From positions 1 through 64,000 of the forward strand of contig NZ_BNBB01000022.1 in the NCBI RefSeq assembly GCF_014654615.1: a stretch of DNA of 64,000 bases, written 5' to 3'. A model generated the notes under the pieces. It had not been told where the DNA came from. It was given only the letters and a program-made list of their open reading frames with translations, and did not search any database. The stretch comes from Streptosporangium violaceochromogenes. GTDB taxonomy: Bacteria > Actinomycetota > Actinomycetes > Streptosporangiales > Streptosporangiaceae. Position numbers and translations under genes: made by a program. Positions 1 through 8,147 of this stretch are shown piece by piece. Numbering within the stretch: the first letter of the stretch is position 1; the number at the start of each line of letters is the position of its first letter.

Positions 1-169
1 CGAGTTCGACGCCATGACCGTCACCCCGTATGTCGGCCAGGACTCCGGACGACTGGCCTACTCGATCCGGGCACGGGCGATGCGCGCTCCTCGCACGGTC
101 GCGACCTCGACCCGGCAGGCCGCCTCGGCGACGGCGAAAGAGCCGGCCGGTAAGGACCTCGCGGCCTGA
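1..169 (+). CDS. C-terminal end of a small AICE protein (partial)
   Basis: Reading from base 2, an open frame runs in from the left edge and stops at 167-169 (TGA), giving the last 55 residues of a protein. The visible part contains VTPYVGQDSGRLAYSIRARA followed by an Ala/Thr/Lys-rich tail. A short beta-rich stretch of this kind just upstream of traB resembles the small conserved proteins that precede the FtsK gene in pSAM2-like elements, some of which look like OB-fold proteins. This is inference from position and a weak sequence resemblance. The start and most of the protein lie outside the window. Confidence 0.55.
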   Translation, partial: EFDAMTVTPYVGQDSGRLAYSIRARAMRAPRTVATSTRQAASATAKEPAGKDLAA

Positions 170-180
170 CCACACAAAGC

Positions 181-214
181 GGGGCCGCCAGAAGCGGCAA
201 CTTCCGGCGGCCCC
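181..214 (+). terminator. Strong hairpin between the partial gene and traB
   Basis: GGGGCCGCCAGAAG pairs with CTTCCGGCGGCCCC (one mismatch) around a six-base loop, starting 11 bases after the stop codon of the upstream gene. There is no U-run, so it could be a GC-type terminator or an attenuating hairpin that lowers read-through into the translocase gene. Confidence 0.6.
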
Positions 215-261
215 TCACATCTCCCTCTCACACGACATTCAAGGAAGAGGTTTCGAGTCTA

Positions 262-1701
262 ATGTTCAAGAAACTGCCCGGGGATGAGGCGCAGCGTCTC
301 GTCTCCACCACCCCCGACACCGCCGTGGTGTTCCGCCCGGCCGTCGTCACCACCCCCGCGATCCTCACGATCCTGATCCTCACCGGCCGCCTGATCGCCG
401 GGCTGATGCGGACGCTGTGGCGCCACCCGGTCGCCTCGGCCGCCGTCGCCGTGCCCGGGGTGATCTGGACCGTCTACGGGTGGCCGTGGGCGCTCGGGCT
501 CGCCGCCTCGCTGATCGCCGTCCCGGCTGTCTGGGGTCTGGTCGATCGGGCCTCGTTCCTGCGCCTGGCAGGCTGGCGGCTGCTGGCCTTCTGGCGCCTG
601 GTCTGGGTGTACCGCCGTCACTGGCAACCGGTGATGATCGTCTCCGGGCTGGGGCGTCACCTCGGCGGCCGGGACTACCTGCCCCGCCTCCTGTCGGTCT
701 CGTGTACCTCCTGGGCGGATGAGGTCGCCGTCAAACTCCTGACCGGCCAGGCCGCCTCCGACTGGGCTGAGCGGACCGAGCAGCTCGCGCACGGGTTCGG
801 CGCGGCCTCCTGCCGGGTGACGGTGGTCCGGTCGGGCCAGCTGCTGCTGACCTTCCCCCGCCGCGACCCCCTGTCGACCCCGCTGCCCGCCCTGCCGATC
901 CCGGTGGATGTGTCGGTGGGGCCGGTGGAGATCGGCCGGTGCGAGGACGGCACCCCCTGGCGATTGAAGGTGCACGGCACGCATGTCCTGGTGGCCGGGG
1001 CGACGGGGGCGGGCAAGGGGTCGGTCATCTGGTCGACGATCCGGGGCCTGCTGCCCGCCGCCCGCGCCGGACTGGCCCAGATCTGGGCACTGGACCCCAA
1101 GCTCATGGAGCTGAGCTTCGGCCGGGGCTTGTTCGGCGACCGCTACGCCGCGACCCCGGAAGGCTGCGTCGCCCTGCTGGAGGCCGCGGTGAAGGTCATG
1201 CAGGAACGGGCGGCCCGCTTCGCCGGGGTCCGGCGCACCCACACCCCCACGCCTGAGGACCCGTTCGTCCTGGTGGTGGTCGATGAGGTGGCGTTCCTGA
1301 CCGCCTACCAGCCCGACAAGGGACTTCGGGTGCGCACCATCGCTGCCCTGGCCACCCTCACCACCCAAGGGCGGGCGGTCGGCGTCGGCGTGCTGGCCGC
1401 CTTGCAGGACCCCCGCAAGGACGTGCTGACCATCCGCAACCTGTTCCCCGACAAGATCGCCCTCCGCCTGGATGAGTCGGAACAGGTGGACATGGTCCTC
1501 GGTGACGGCGCCCGGGACCGGGGAGCCCTGGCCGACCTCATCTCCCCCCGCCCGGAACGGGGCGCGGGCATCGCCTACGTCCGCCTGGAGACCTCCCCGG
1601 ACCCGATCCGGGTGCGCGCCGCCTACGTCTGCGACACCGACATTCGCGCCATGGCCGCCGCCTTCGCCACCGACACGCTTCCCCTGCCGGGGGTGGCGTG
1701 A
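262..1701 (+). CDS. FtsK/SpoIIIE-family DNA translocase (TraB/TraSA-like, AICE transfer)
   Basis: A 479-residue membrane-anchored ATPase. Two hydrophobic stretches lie near residues 30-95, followed by the motor domain. Walker A is GATGAGKGS at about residue 248-256 and Walker B is FVLVVVDEVAF at about 334-344. In pSAM2-type elements such a single protein moves double-stranded DNA between hyphae. The start is ATG with GGAAGAGG about 11 bases upstream. The stop overlaps the next start by one base, so it begins a transfer-replication-integration operon. Length and gene order fit TraSA/TraB. The assignment to transfer rather than chromosome segregation rests on the replication and integration genes directly downstream. 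Confidence 0.9.
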   Translation: MFKKLPGDEAQRLVSTTPDTAVVFRPAVVTTPAILTILILTGRLIAGLMRTLWRHPVASAAVAVPGVIWTVYGWPWALGLAASLIAVPAVWGLVDRASFLRLAGWRLLAFWRLVWVYRRHWQPVMIVSGLGRHLGGRDYLPRLLSVSCTSWADEVAVKLLTGQAASDWAERTEQLAHGFGAASCRVTVVRSGQLLLTFPRRDPLSTPLPALPIPVDVSVGPVEIGRCEDGTPWRLKVHGTHVLVAGATGAGKGSVIWSTIRGLLPAARAGLAQIWALDPKLMELSFGRGLFGDRYAATPEGCVALLEAAVKVMQERAARFAGVRRTHTPTPEDPFVLVVVDEVAFLTAYQPDKGLRVRTIAALATLTTQGRAVGVGVLAALQDPRKDVLTIRNLFPDKIALRLDESEQVDMVLGDGARDRGALADLISPRPERGAGIAYVRLETSPDPIRVRAAYVCDTDIRAMAAAFATDTLPLPGVA

Positions 1702-1886
1702 TGAGAGTCGTCGTTCACGGCACCCTCGCCGAACTACGGGCCTCCGGGCTGCTGGACCTGGAGAACGCCGAGATGCCGCCGTGCTTCCTGCTGGTCAACC
1801 TGCGACTGCACCACGATCCCTACAGCGACGCCTACCGGCTGCACGCCGACGTCCTCAACCCACACCACAGGAAGGAGGCTCCATGA
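1701..1886 (+). CDS. Small conserved AICE protein, unknown function
   Basis: A 61-residue protein lies between the translocase and the replication initiator, overlapping both (ATG shares a base with the upstream TGA, and its own stop overlaps the rep start as ATGA). A GTG three bases earlier is an alternative start. It has no membrane segment or cysteine motif, and is a mixed sequence rich in Leu and His with the core PPCFLLVNLRLHHDPYSD. Tight translational coupling says it is real and made together with the initiator. I do not recognise its function. Confidence 0.75.
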   Translation: MRVVVHGTLAELRASGLLDLENAEMPPCFLLVNLRLHHDPYSDAYRLHADVLNPHHRKEAP

Positions 1887-3670
1887 CCGGCACCGCCCAC
1901 CCGTCCCCCTCCCAGACACCCGCGTCCCCGGCCCCCAATGGCGCCGATCGCACCCTTCCCCGCACCGTCCGCGACACCCTCCCCCTGGCCCTGGACGTCG
2001 CCGTGGAGGTGGCCAAGCTCAACGGGGTGTGCATCCGCCCCATCGAGGTACGCCGCCTCGACACCCACACCGGCCGCACCGAGCCGTTCGACCTGCCGTG
2101 CGGCACTACCAACGAGGCCAAATGCCCGCCGTGCGCCACCCGCAACAAGCAGTTGCGCAAGGCCCAGTGCCGGGAGGGCTGGCACCTGGAAGTCGAGCCG
2201 GTCGCCGAACCCCACCCGGCCACCGACGATCAGAAGTGGCTGATCACCTTCCGGGCCGACGTGCAGGCCAAGCGGGATGCGGCCGAACACGCCGGGAGGA
2301 CCGACGAGGTCGCCGACTGGGATGAGGCCATCGCGGGCATCGACGCGGAGATCAACGCCGCCGGGATGCGCGGCACCGTCACCGGCGGCCGGACCACGCC
2401 CCGCCGCTCTCGTTCTACTCGCCGACGTCAGGACACCCCGGACCTGCCCCGCCGCTCTCGGCAGAACACCACGCTGGGGCGGACCTTCACCGCCCCGGAC
2501 GGCAAGGTGTTCCGGCCGTCGCTGTTCGTCACCCTGACCTTGCCGTCGTACGGGAAGATCCGCCCCGGGCAGGGGGTGCCGGTCGACCCGGCGACCTACA
2601 ACTACGCGGCGGCGGCCCGGGATGCCCTGCACTTCTCCAAGCTCGTCGACCGGTTCGTGCAGAACCTGCGCCGGGTCGCCGGGTACGACGTGCAGTACTT
2701 CGCCACCGTCGAGCCGCAGAAGCGGTTCGCGCCGCATCTGCACATGGCGATCCGCGGCACCCTGCCCCGCGCCGAGATCAAGCAGATCGCCGCCGCCACG
2801 TATCACCAGGTGTGGTGGCCCCAGGTGGATGAAGTGCGGTTCGAGGGCGAGCACCTACCTGTCTGGGCAGAGCGGGAAGAGCGGGCCGAGCCGTACGCGG
2901 ACGGGCAGAGCGGTGACTACCTCGACTCGGCCACGGGTGAACTCCTGCCCACCTGGGATGAGGCCCTCGATCGGCTCGACGCCGATGAGACCGCCGAACC
3001 TCTGCACGTGGTGCGCTTCGGTGCTCAGGTCGACGTCCAGGGCGTCCTGGCCGGCTCCCCGGACGCCCACAGGCGCATCGGGTATCTGACCAAGTACCTC
3101 ACCAAGAGCCTGGGGGAGACCCTCGACCTCGACCCCGCCGAAGACAACGAGGAAGAGGAGGCCGGTCCGGCTCGCGCGGCGGTCAACCGGGCCCGCCGGG
3201 ACCACGCCGCCCGCCTGATCGAGGCGCTGCGCTACGAACCCTGCTCCCCGGCCTGCGCCAACTGGCTGCGCTACGGCATCCAGCCCAAGAACGCCAAGCC
3301 GGGCATGACTCCAGGCCGGTGCAAGGGCAAGGCGCACAAGGCCGAACACCTCGGCTACGCCGGACGCCGCGTCCTGGTCTCCCGCAAATGGTCCAACAAG
3401 ACCCTCCGCGACCACAGGCAGGACCGCCGGGCCTGGGTCCTCGACATGCTCGGCCTGCCCGGCGACGACACCGTCACCGACCCGCACCGCTACCTCTGGC
3501 GGCCCGTCTCGGCCAAGGACCCGACCCGGACCCCGCTGCCGGTGCGACTGCTGCGCGGCGTGGCCAACCGCCACCACACCAGAGCACGGCTCGACGAACT
3601 ACGGGCCAGAGCCGACGGCAGACCCACCCACAACCTTTCGGCAATAACAGCACTCGGGGAGGCGGCGTGA
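1883..3670 (+). CDS. RepSA-type rolling-circle replication initiator
   Basis: A 595-residue initiator for replication of the excised element. The start ATG at 1883 follows AGGAAGGAGG and forms an ATGA overlap with the previous stop, although the open frame extends far upstream. A Cys cluster near residues 73-95 (CGTTNEAKCPPC then C) suggests a zinc site. Residues about 275-285 carry HLHMAIRGT, like rolling-circle motif 2 (HUH-type metal ligands). GYLTKYLTKSLG at about residue 400 matches the Tyr-containing motif 3 of the pSAM2 RepSA family. A Lys/Arg-rich C-terminal third follows. Order and coupling (rep-xis-int) are those of pSAM2. Confidence 0.88.
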   Translation: MTGTAHPSPSQTPASPAPNGADRTLPRTVRDTLPLALDVAVEVAKLNGVCIRPIEVRRLDTHTGRTEPFDLPCGTTNEAKCPPCATRNKQLRKAQCREGWHLEVEPVAEPHPATDDQKWLITFRADVQAKRDAAEHAGRTDEVADWDEAIAGIDAEINAAGMRGTVTGGRTTPRRSRSTRRRQDTPDLPRRSRQNTTLGRTFTAPDGKVFRPSLFVTLTLPSYGKIRPGQGVPVDPATYNYAAAARDALHFSKLVDRFVQNLRRVAGYDVQYFATVEPQKRFAPHLHMAIRGTLPRAEIKQIAAATYHQVWWPQVDEVRFEGEHLPVWAEREERAEPYADGQSGDYLDSATGELLPTWDEALDRLDADETAEPLHVVRFGAQVDVQGVLAGSPDAHRRIGYLTKYLTKSLGETLDLDPAEDNEEEEAGPARAAVNRARRDHAARLIEALRYEPCSPACANWLRYGIQPKNAKPGMTPGRCKGKAHKAEHLGYAGRRVLVSRKWSNKTLRDHRQDRRAWVLDMLGLPGDDTVTDPHRYLWRPVSAKDPTRTPLPVRLLRGVANRHHTRARLDELRARADGRPTHNLSAITALGEAA

Positions 3671-3864
3671 AGAAGAGAGACGATGACAAGCTGATGACCG
3701 TCCCCGAGATCCTCGACCGGCTCGGCGGCGTGTCCGCCCGGACCCTCTACCGGTGGCGCGAGATCGGCAAGTTCCCTCGCGGCCTGCGACTGCCCAACGA
3801 TGAGATCCGCCTCTACCGGAGCGAGTTCGAGGCGTGGCTTGAGACCCTCCGGGAGGCGGCGTGA
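3667..3864 (+). CDS. Excisionase (AlpA/MerR-like winged helix, Xis)
   Basis: A 65-residue DNA-binding protein starting with GTG that overlaps the rep stop by four bases. The pattern LMTVPEILDRLGGVSARTLY, then RWREIGKFP, is the classic excisionase/AlpA helix-turn-helix and wing. EFEAWLETLR closes the fold. Such proteins bend DNA at att sites and turn the integrase toward excision. It sits between rep and int, as xis does in pSAM2, and its stop overlaps the integrase start, so integrase and excisionase are made together. Confidence 0.88.
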   Translation: MKKRDDDKLMTVPEILDRLGGVSARTLYRWREIGKFPRGLRLPNDEIRLYRSEFEAWLETLREAA

Positions 3865-5225
3865 ACCTCTCGTACGACGTCAAGTTCTTCGAGATCAGCC
3901 GGAACAAGTCGAGTAAGACGCCGTCCTACGTCGTGCGCTGGTCGGTCGCCAGGAAGCGTTCGTCGAAGACCTACCGGACCAAGGCGCTCGCCGAGAACTT
4001 CCTGTCGGACCTGCGGCAGGCGGCCAAGCGGGGTGAGGCGTTCGAGGTCGAGACGGGCCTCCCCCAGTCGATGATCAAGGCCAAGGACGCCCGGACCGTC
4101 CTTGAGTTCGTCACGGCCTTCATTGAGATGAAGTGGCCCCACGCGGCGGCCAAGACCAGGGACGGCATGTCCGACGCGCTCGCGACGATCCTCCCCGTGC
4201 TGACCAAGGATCGTCCCGGCCGTCCTGACGCCGAAGACCTGCGGACAGCTCTTCGCAAGCATCTCCTTCTCCCAGAGAGCAAGAGGGCGGAGGCTCCCCC
4301 GGAGCTGGCGCAGGCGGTTCGCTGGCTGCGGTCGGCGTCGCTCGATCTGACGACCCTGAACGAGGCCAGGACGGTACGGCTGGCCCTCGACGCGCTCGCT
4401 CTCCGCCTCGACGGCAAGGCAGCCGCTCCGAACACGATCGCCCGCAAGCGGGCCGTCTTCCACGCCGTCCTTGAGTACGCGGTGGAGCTGGAGGAACTGG
4501 ACGCCAACCCGCTGCACAAGGTCAAGTGGAAGCCACCGAAGACCACCGAGACCGTTGACCCTCGTGTGGCAGTCAATCCGCGGCAGGCTCAAGAGCTCCT
4601 GGCCATGGTCGCCCACGTGGGCGGTCGCGGCCGGGGCCGGCGGCTCATGGCGCTGTTCGCGTGCATGTACTACGCGGCCCTGCGTCCGGCCGAGGCGGTC
4701 GGCCTGCGAGTGCAGGACTGTCACCTGCCGCTCAAGGGGTGGGGACGGCTGACGGTCAATGTCTCCCGTCCCGAGGTCAACACGCGGTGGACCGACAGCG
4801 GGGACGCACACGAGGAACGGGGGCTCAAGCATCGGGGCCGTGACGACGTGCGCCCGGTGCCGATCCCGCCGACGCTGGTCGAGATCCTCCGGGAGCACAT
4901 CGCCGAGTACGGCACCGGCCAGGACGGGCGGCTCTTCCGGAGCGAGCGCGGTGGAGTGGTCGCCTCGACGGCTTACACCGAGGTCTGGCAGGAGGCCAGG
5001 AAGCTGGCCCTCACCCCTGCCCAGGTGGCCTCTCCCCTGGCGCGCAGACCGTACGACCTGAGACACGCGGCGGTGTCGCTCTGGCTCAACGCGGGTGTCT
5101 CGGCCCCCGATGTGGCCGAGCGGGCCGGGCACAGCGTGGACGTTCTCTTGCGCGTCTACGCCAAGTGCCTCGACGGGCAGAAGGACGTGGCCAACAAGCG
5201 AATCGACGACGCACTGGCCGCGTGA
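3861..5225 (+). CDS. int: Tyrosine-family site-specific integrase (AICE)
   Basis: A 454-residue tyrosine recombinase expected to integrate the element into the neighbouring tRNA-Tyr gene. Residues about 1-60 form an Arg/Lys-rich arm-binding part, about 70-215 a SAM-like core-binding domain, and the rest the catalytic domain. Visible catalytic signatures are ALRPAEAVGLR (first Arg, near residue 275), YDLRHAAVSLW (second Arg, His of the usual HxxR replaced by Tyr), AGHS (His) and RVYAKCL (nucleophilic Tyr). The start is GTG, overlapping the xis stop. It ends 19 bases before a terminator and 234 bases before the tRNA. Confidence 0.95.
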   Translation: MNLSYDVKFFEISRNKSSKTPSYVVRWSVARKRSSKTYRTKALAENFLSDLRQAAKRGEAFEVETGLPQSMIKAKDARTVLEFVTAFIEMKWPHAAAKTRDGMSDALATILPVLTKDRPGRPDAEDLRTALRKHLLLPESKRAEAPPELAQAVRWLRSASLDLTTLNEARTVRLALDALALRLDGKAAAPNTIARKRAVFHAVLEYAVELEELDANPLHKVKWKPPKTTETVDPRVAVNPRQAQELLAMVAHVGGRGRGRRLMALFACMYYAALRPAEAVGLRVQDCHLPLKGWGRLTVNVSRPEVNTRWTDSGDAHEERGLKHRGRDDVRPVPIPPTLVEILREHIAEYGTGQDGRLFRSERGGVVASTAYTEVWQEARKLALTPAQVASPLARRPYDLRHAAVSLWLNAGVSAPDVAERAGHSVDVLLRVYAKCLDGQKDVANKRIDDALAA

Positions 5226-5243
5226 CATGCCTGCCGTACGACC

Positions 5244-5268
5244 AGGACCCCGGACCCCCCGGGGTCCT
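5244..5268 (+). terminator. Terminator of the AICE operon
   Basis: A perfect 10-bp stem AGGACCCCGG/CCGGGGTCCT with a five-base loop sits 19 bases after the integrase stop and is followed by TCTGCGTT. It closes the tra-rep-xis-int transcription unit. Confidence 0.8.
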
Positions 5269-5419
5269 TCTGCGTTCCAGGGGCCGGCTCCCGCCTGCGA
5301 GCCGCCCGGAAAGCCTGGCGCGACCTGGGGAAATGCCTTCAAGATCATTGCACGTATATTGGTGGAGCGGTGACATGCGGCTGCTCCTGGCGGCATACGG
5401 CTGCATGGCCCGGAAACGC

Positions 5420-5442
5420 AAAAGAGGCCCTATAGGGCCTCT
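5420..5442 (-). terminator. Terminator of tRNA-Tyr
   Basis: On the minus strand AGAGGCCC-TATA-GGGCCTCT is followed by a T-run (TTTTGCGTTT), a canonical intrinsic terminator 17 bases downstream of the tRNA 3' end. Confidence 0.85.
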
Positions 5443-5458
5443 GAGCTGCCGTTTTGGC

Positions 5459-5512
5459 TGGTGGCAGGTGCAGGACTTGAACCTGCGTAGGCTGAGCCGA
5501 CGGTTTTACAGA
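5459..5512. other. Predicted attachment site of the AICE (3' part of tRNA-Tyr)
   Basis: The tRNA 3' end faces the integrase terminator, and AICEs with tyrosine integrases usually use the anticodon-loop-to-3'-end segment of a tRNA as att core. SLP1 of Streptomyces coelicolor is known to use a tRNA-Tyr gene. The exact borders cannot be set because the other att copy would lie left of the window. Confidence 0.5.
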
Positions 5513-5543
5513 CCGCTCCCTTTGACCACTCGGGCAACCTGCC
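5459..5543 (-). tRNA. tRNA-Tyr (anticodon GTA)
   Basis: Reading the minus strand, the acceptor GGCAGG pairs with CCTGCC before an A discriminator and an encoded CCA. The anticodon stem GCGGT/ACCGT encloses the loop CTGTAAA, giving anticodon GTA (plus-strand bases 5507-5509). A long variable arm and the T-arm CAGGTTCAAGTCCTG are present, as expected for class II bacterial tRNA-Tyr. The gene is intact, so if the element inserted here its att core restores the 3' end. Confidence 0.96.
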
Positions 5544-5874
5544 GCGTCATCCGCTTGAGGCGGTGACAGGAAGAAGAATAGCGGACTTCGGGGGGCGACG
5601 TGACATCGACGGAGACCACCTGGCGATAGCCCGCTGTACCGGGACTTATGCGGTTGTGTCTCGGCCTTCACGACAGGCACAGGAGGATGCTTGACACCGC
5701 CATCCCAGCCTTGATGGTCACGTTCACCGCGAGCCGGAAGGGGAGACGCCGAACGCCTTGCCGGAAGTTCCGCGTGTAGCCGGAAGTGAAATCCTCAAGG
5801 CGTGAGGCCGCCGGCGCGGAGGGCCCCGGCGTCCCAGAGCGCCATGGCGGGACACCAAGGAGCCTGCTCCGAGG
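5544..5874. other. Intergenic region upstream of tRNA-Tyr
   Basis: 331 bases between the tRNA 5' end and the hydrolase remnant. The tRNA promoter must lie in its first part on the minus strand. I see no open frame with coding character and no clear insertion sequence in it. Confidence 0.5.
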
Positions 5875-6081
5875 CTACTCGGCCATGACGTCGTCCAGGG
5901 TGGCGGCGAACTCGGTGGGATCGGTCCAGTAGCGGTCGGCGAGCAACTCGGCGACGGCGTCGAAGAAGCCGGCGTCGCCGTTGCTTCCGGGGATCAGCAG
6001 GAGCGCGAGGCCCGAACCGCGGACCTCGTAGTGGAGGCGCGCGCCGGCCACGTCCAGCCGGTGGCTCGTACGGGCGGGCAT
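5875..6081 (-). pseudogene. Alpha/beta-hydrolase remnant with internal deletion
   Basis: The 68-codon frame begins like an alpha/beta-hydrolase (HRLDVAGARLHYEVRGSG, then LLLIPGSNGDAGFFD, the oxyanion-loop region at about residues 25-40). It then jumps at about residue 52 into a typical C-terminal tail (DPTEFAATLDDVMAE). The whole middle, including the nucleophile elbow and catalytic Asp/His, is missing, although the frame is kept. It is divergent from the TetR gene and keeps that regulator's operators in front of it, so it was probably the regulator's target before the deletion. Almost certainly not an active enzyme. Confidence 0.8.
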
Positions 6082-6111
6082 CAGCACTTCCCCTTTGCGC
6101 GTATCAGATAA

Positions 6112-6126
6112 GATGCGGACCGCATC
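6112..6126. promoter_or_regulatory. Predicted TetR operator 1
   Basis: GATGCG-GAC-CGCATC, a perfect 6+6 inverted repeat (part of a longer AGATGCGG/CCGCATCT) in the divergent promoter region. It shares both arms with the second site 37 bases further on. Coordinates may be off by one base. Confidence 0.7.
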
Positions 6127-6148
6127 TAACGTAGAGCGTCGCCGGTAG

Positions 6149-6163
6149 GATGCGCAACGCATC
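6149..6163. promoter_or_regulatory. Predicted TetR operator 2
   Basis: GATGCG-CAA-CGCATC, with flanking G/C extending it to a 7+7 repeat. It lies 14 bases before the TetR start codon and overlaps the likely 5' leader, which fits autorepression. Confidence 0.7.
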
Positions 6164-6176
6164 CAAGGAGCATGGA

Positions 6177-6776
6177 ATGAACCGACGACGCGGCGAACGA
6201 CTGGAGCACGCGATCCTCGACGCCGCCTGGCACCTGCTGGTCCAGGTGGGATACGTCAAGCTCACCATGGAGGCCGTAGCGGCCAGGGCGGGCACCAGCC
6301 GGCCGGTGATCCACCGCCGCTGGCCCACCCGCGCCCAGCTGGCCCTCGCGGCCCTGGATCACGCCGCGCCCGCCGACACCGAACCACCGGACACCGGCAC
6401 CCTGCGCACCGACCTGCTGGCCCTGATGGAGCAGATCGTCCGCCGATTCGGCACCGTACACGGCGAGATCCTGGCGGGCATGGCCGCCGAGACCGCCCGC
6501 GACCCGGAGACCGCCCACGCCCTACGCGCCCGGCTGGCTACCCCCACCCAGGGCTACAAGATCACAACCATCGTCCGGCGGGCCATCGCGCGGAACGAGA
6601 TCCCCGCCATCCGCCTGCCTTCGCGAGTGGCCAGGCTCCCGCTCGACCTGGTCCGCAACGAGATCATCCTCTACGGTCGACCTCCCGGCGAGGACGTGAT
6701 CACCGACATCGTCGACTCCGTCGTCCTGCCCGCGATACTTCACGCCTCGGCCCCCGGGCAGGCCCGGGCCGAGTGA
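6177..6776 (+). CDS. TetR-family transcriptional regulator
   Basis: A 199-residue repressor. The N-terminal helix-turn-helix reads LEHAILDAAWHLLVQVGY, then MEAVAARAGTS-RPVIHRRW. The rest is an all-helical ligand domain (TetR_C type) with LLALMEQIVRRFG and a C-terminal LVRNEIILYGRP. The ATG at 6177 is chosen over one 27 bases upstream because AAGGAG lies seven bases before it and the upstream ATG overlaps operator 2. Divergent from a truncated hydrolase whose full-length form it probably controlled. Confidence 0.88.
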   Translation: MNRRRGERLEHAILDAAWHLLVQVGYVKLTMEAVAARAGTSRPVIHRRWPTRAQLALAALDHAAPADTEPPDTGTLRTDLLALMEQIVRRFGTVHGEILAGMAAETARDPETAHALRARLATPTQGYKITTIVRRAIARNEIPAIRLPSRVARLPLDLVRNEIILYGRPPGEDVITDIVDSVVLPAILHASAPGQARAE

Positions 6777-7121
6777 TCCGCCTCACGGAAGCGGTCCGCT
6801 CTCGGAACAAGACCAACGATCCGTGCCACAGATCCTCGGCGGAGGGTTCGGCGTCGGCCACAAGGTGGCGGTACGGAATGCGGGGGGCGAGGGATACGGC
6901 GGTGCGGAATACGGAGAGGTACGTGGGCGGGGAGGTCCAGGGGCACGCCCGCCGAGCGGGACACCGCTACCTCCACACCATCGGCGGGAGATGCTGGCTA
7001 GGCTGATCCGTTACGTGCGCGTGTATCGGACTGGTGCCCGCAACACCACCGCGGTTCGATGTCCGCAGCACCTGGGAACCAGACGAGAACTAGAGTTTCC
7101 GCAGTTCAGAGGGGTTATGTT
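6777..7121. other. Intergenic region between tetR and yajQ
   Basis: 345 bases without a convincing open frame. It must carry the yajQ promoter. I see no clear repeat, terminator or RNA gene in it. Confidence 0.5.
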
Positions 7122-7616
7122 TTGGCAGACTCGTCGTTTGACATCGTCAGCAAGATCGACCACCAGGAGGCTGACAACGCACTGAACCAGACGGTCAAGG
7201 AGGTCGGGCACCGATTCGACTTCAAGGGGACGGGCGCGAGCATCGCCTGGTCGGGCGGTCAGAAGGCCGTCGAGATCAAGGCCAACAGCGAGGAACGCGC
7301 CAATGCCGTTCTTGACGTGTTCAAGGACAAGCTGATCAAGCGCGGACTCTCGCTCAAGATCCTGGACGCGGGTGAGCCCAGGCTGTCCGGCAAGGAGTAC
7401 CGTCTCACGGTCACCCTCAAGGAGGGCATCGACCAGGAGAACGCCAAGAAGATCTCGAAGATCATCCGCGACGAGGGCCCCAAGGGAATCAAGGCCCAGA
7501 TCCAGGGGGACGAGCTGCGGGTGAGCTCCAAGAAGAAGGACGAACTCCAGGAGGTCATCGCCCTGCTCAAGGGCAAGGACCTGGAGGTCGCCCTGCAGTT
7601 CACGAACTACCGGTAG
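7122..7616 (+). CDS. yajQ: YajQ/UPF0234 family nucleotide-binding protein
   Basis: A 164-residue cytosolic protein, the usual family length. It starts with TTG at 7122 after CAGAGGGG. The frame is open further upstream, but the family begins (M)ADSSFDIVSK, which is exactly what follows the TTG. The two ferredoxin-like halves are visible, with GHRFDFKGTGASI, LIKRGLSLKILDAGEPRLSG, KIIRDEGPKGIKAQIQGDEL and the terminal LQFTNYR. Homologues bind nucleotides (c-di-GMP in Xanthomonas) and RNA. A widely kept housekeeping gene that anchors the backbone here. Confidence 0.95.
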   Translation: MADSSFDIVSKIDHQEADNALNQTVKEVGHRFDFKGTGASIAWSGGQKAVEIKANSEERANAVLDVFKDKLIKRGLSLKILDAGEPRLSGKEYRLTVTLKEGIDQENAKKISKIIRDEGPKGIKAQIQGDELRVSSKKKDELQEVIALLKGKDLEVALQFTNYR

Positions 7617-7648
7617 TAGGTGGCACCCCGAGGCTCTGACCTGCACAC

Positions 7649-8070
7649 TTATCGACTTTCGATCTTCGGAGTGCACATACGGTGCACACCACCGAGCGCC
7701 GAGTCGACGAGTGCACGAGTCCGCTCCCGAGCCTCGGGCCACTCACCGACATAGGTGTTGAGCGTGATCATTGGTGTGCTGTGGCCAAGCGCAAGCTGTA
7801 CCCTTCACGCTCGCACCCTTGTGGATCAAGAGCGCGGCGAAGTGGTGCCGCAAGCAATGGATGCCCGTCCTCTTCGGGATGCCTACCGCTCTCGCCGACG
7901 GTGACCAAATCTCCGACCATGTCGCCCGGTGGATCGGTTAAGCCTGTTCGTGGTGAACAAAAGCTTGACCGTCCGCCGCACCGGCTTACGAGGGTTCGTC
8001 TCGTCGTCGATCTCAATCTCGACGGGCGGATAACGTCGGATGTGCTCAGCCACTGAGCTTGAAAGGCCGG
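7649..8070 (-). pseudogene. Degenerate phage/element tyrosine integrase
   Basis: On the minus strand, translation with frame changes recovers an integrase C-terminal domain. It begins SSSVAEHIRRYPPVEIEIDD, then KPVRRTVKLLFTT. The middle has lost frame. The end reads ALGHSTPMITLNTYVGEWPE (box with catalytic His, then the Tyr of NTY) and SALGGVHRM before a stop at 7649-7651. No start and no continuous frame exist, so this is a relic of a second integrated element, unrelated in detail to the AICE integrase. Confidence 0.85.
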
Positions 8071-8147
8071 TGTCACGAGGGGGCGGCCTGTGATGGCTTG
8101 CGGCGATCGGTTATCCGGAGGTATGAGGTATGCCGAGGGCGGCCGCC

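Noticed and set aside
259..1368. Long minus-strand open frame opposite the TraB-like gene
   Set aside because: Its translation is a Gly/Arg/Pro-rich shadow without domains. The plus strand shows Walker motifs and a ribosome site.
3813..5396. 527-codon minus-strand frame opposite the integrase
   Set aside because: Antisense to clear tyrosine-recombinase motifs and running through its terminator; a high-GC third-position artefact.
5165..5566. Plus-strand frame across the integrase terminator and tRNA
   Set aside because: It reads through the int terminator and antisense to tRNA-Tyr. Composition is not protein-like.
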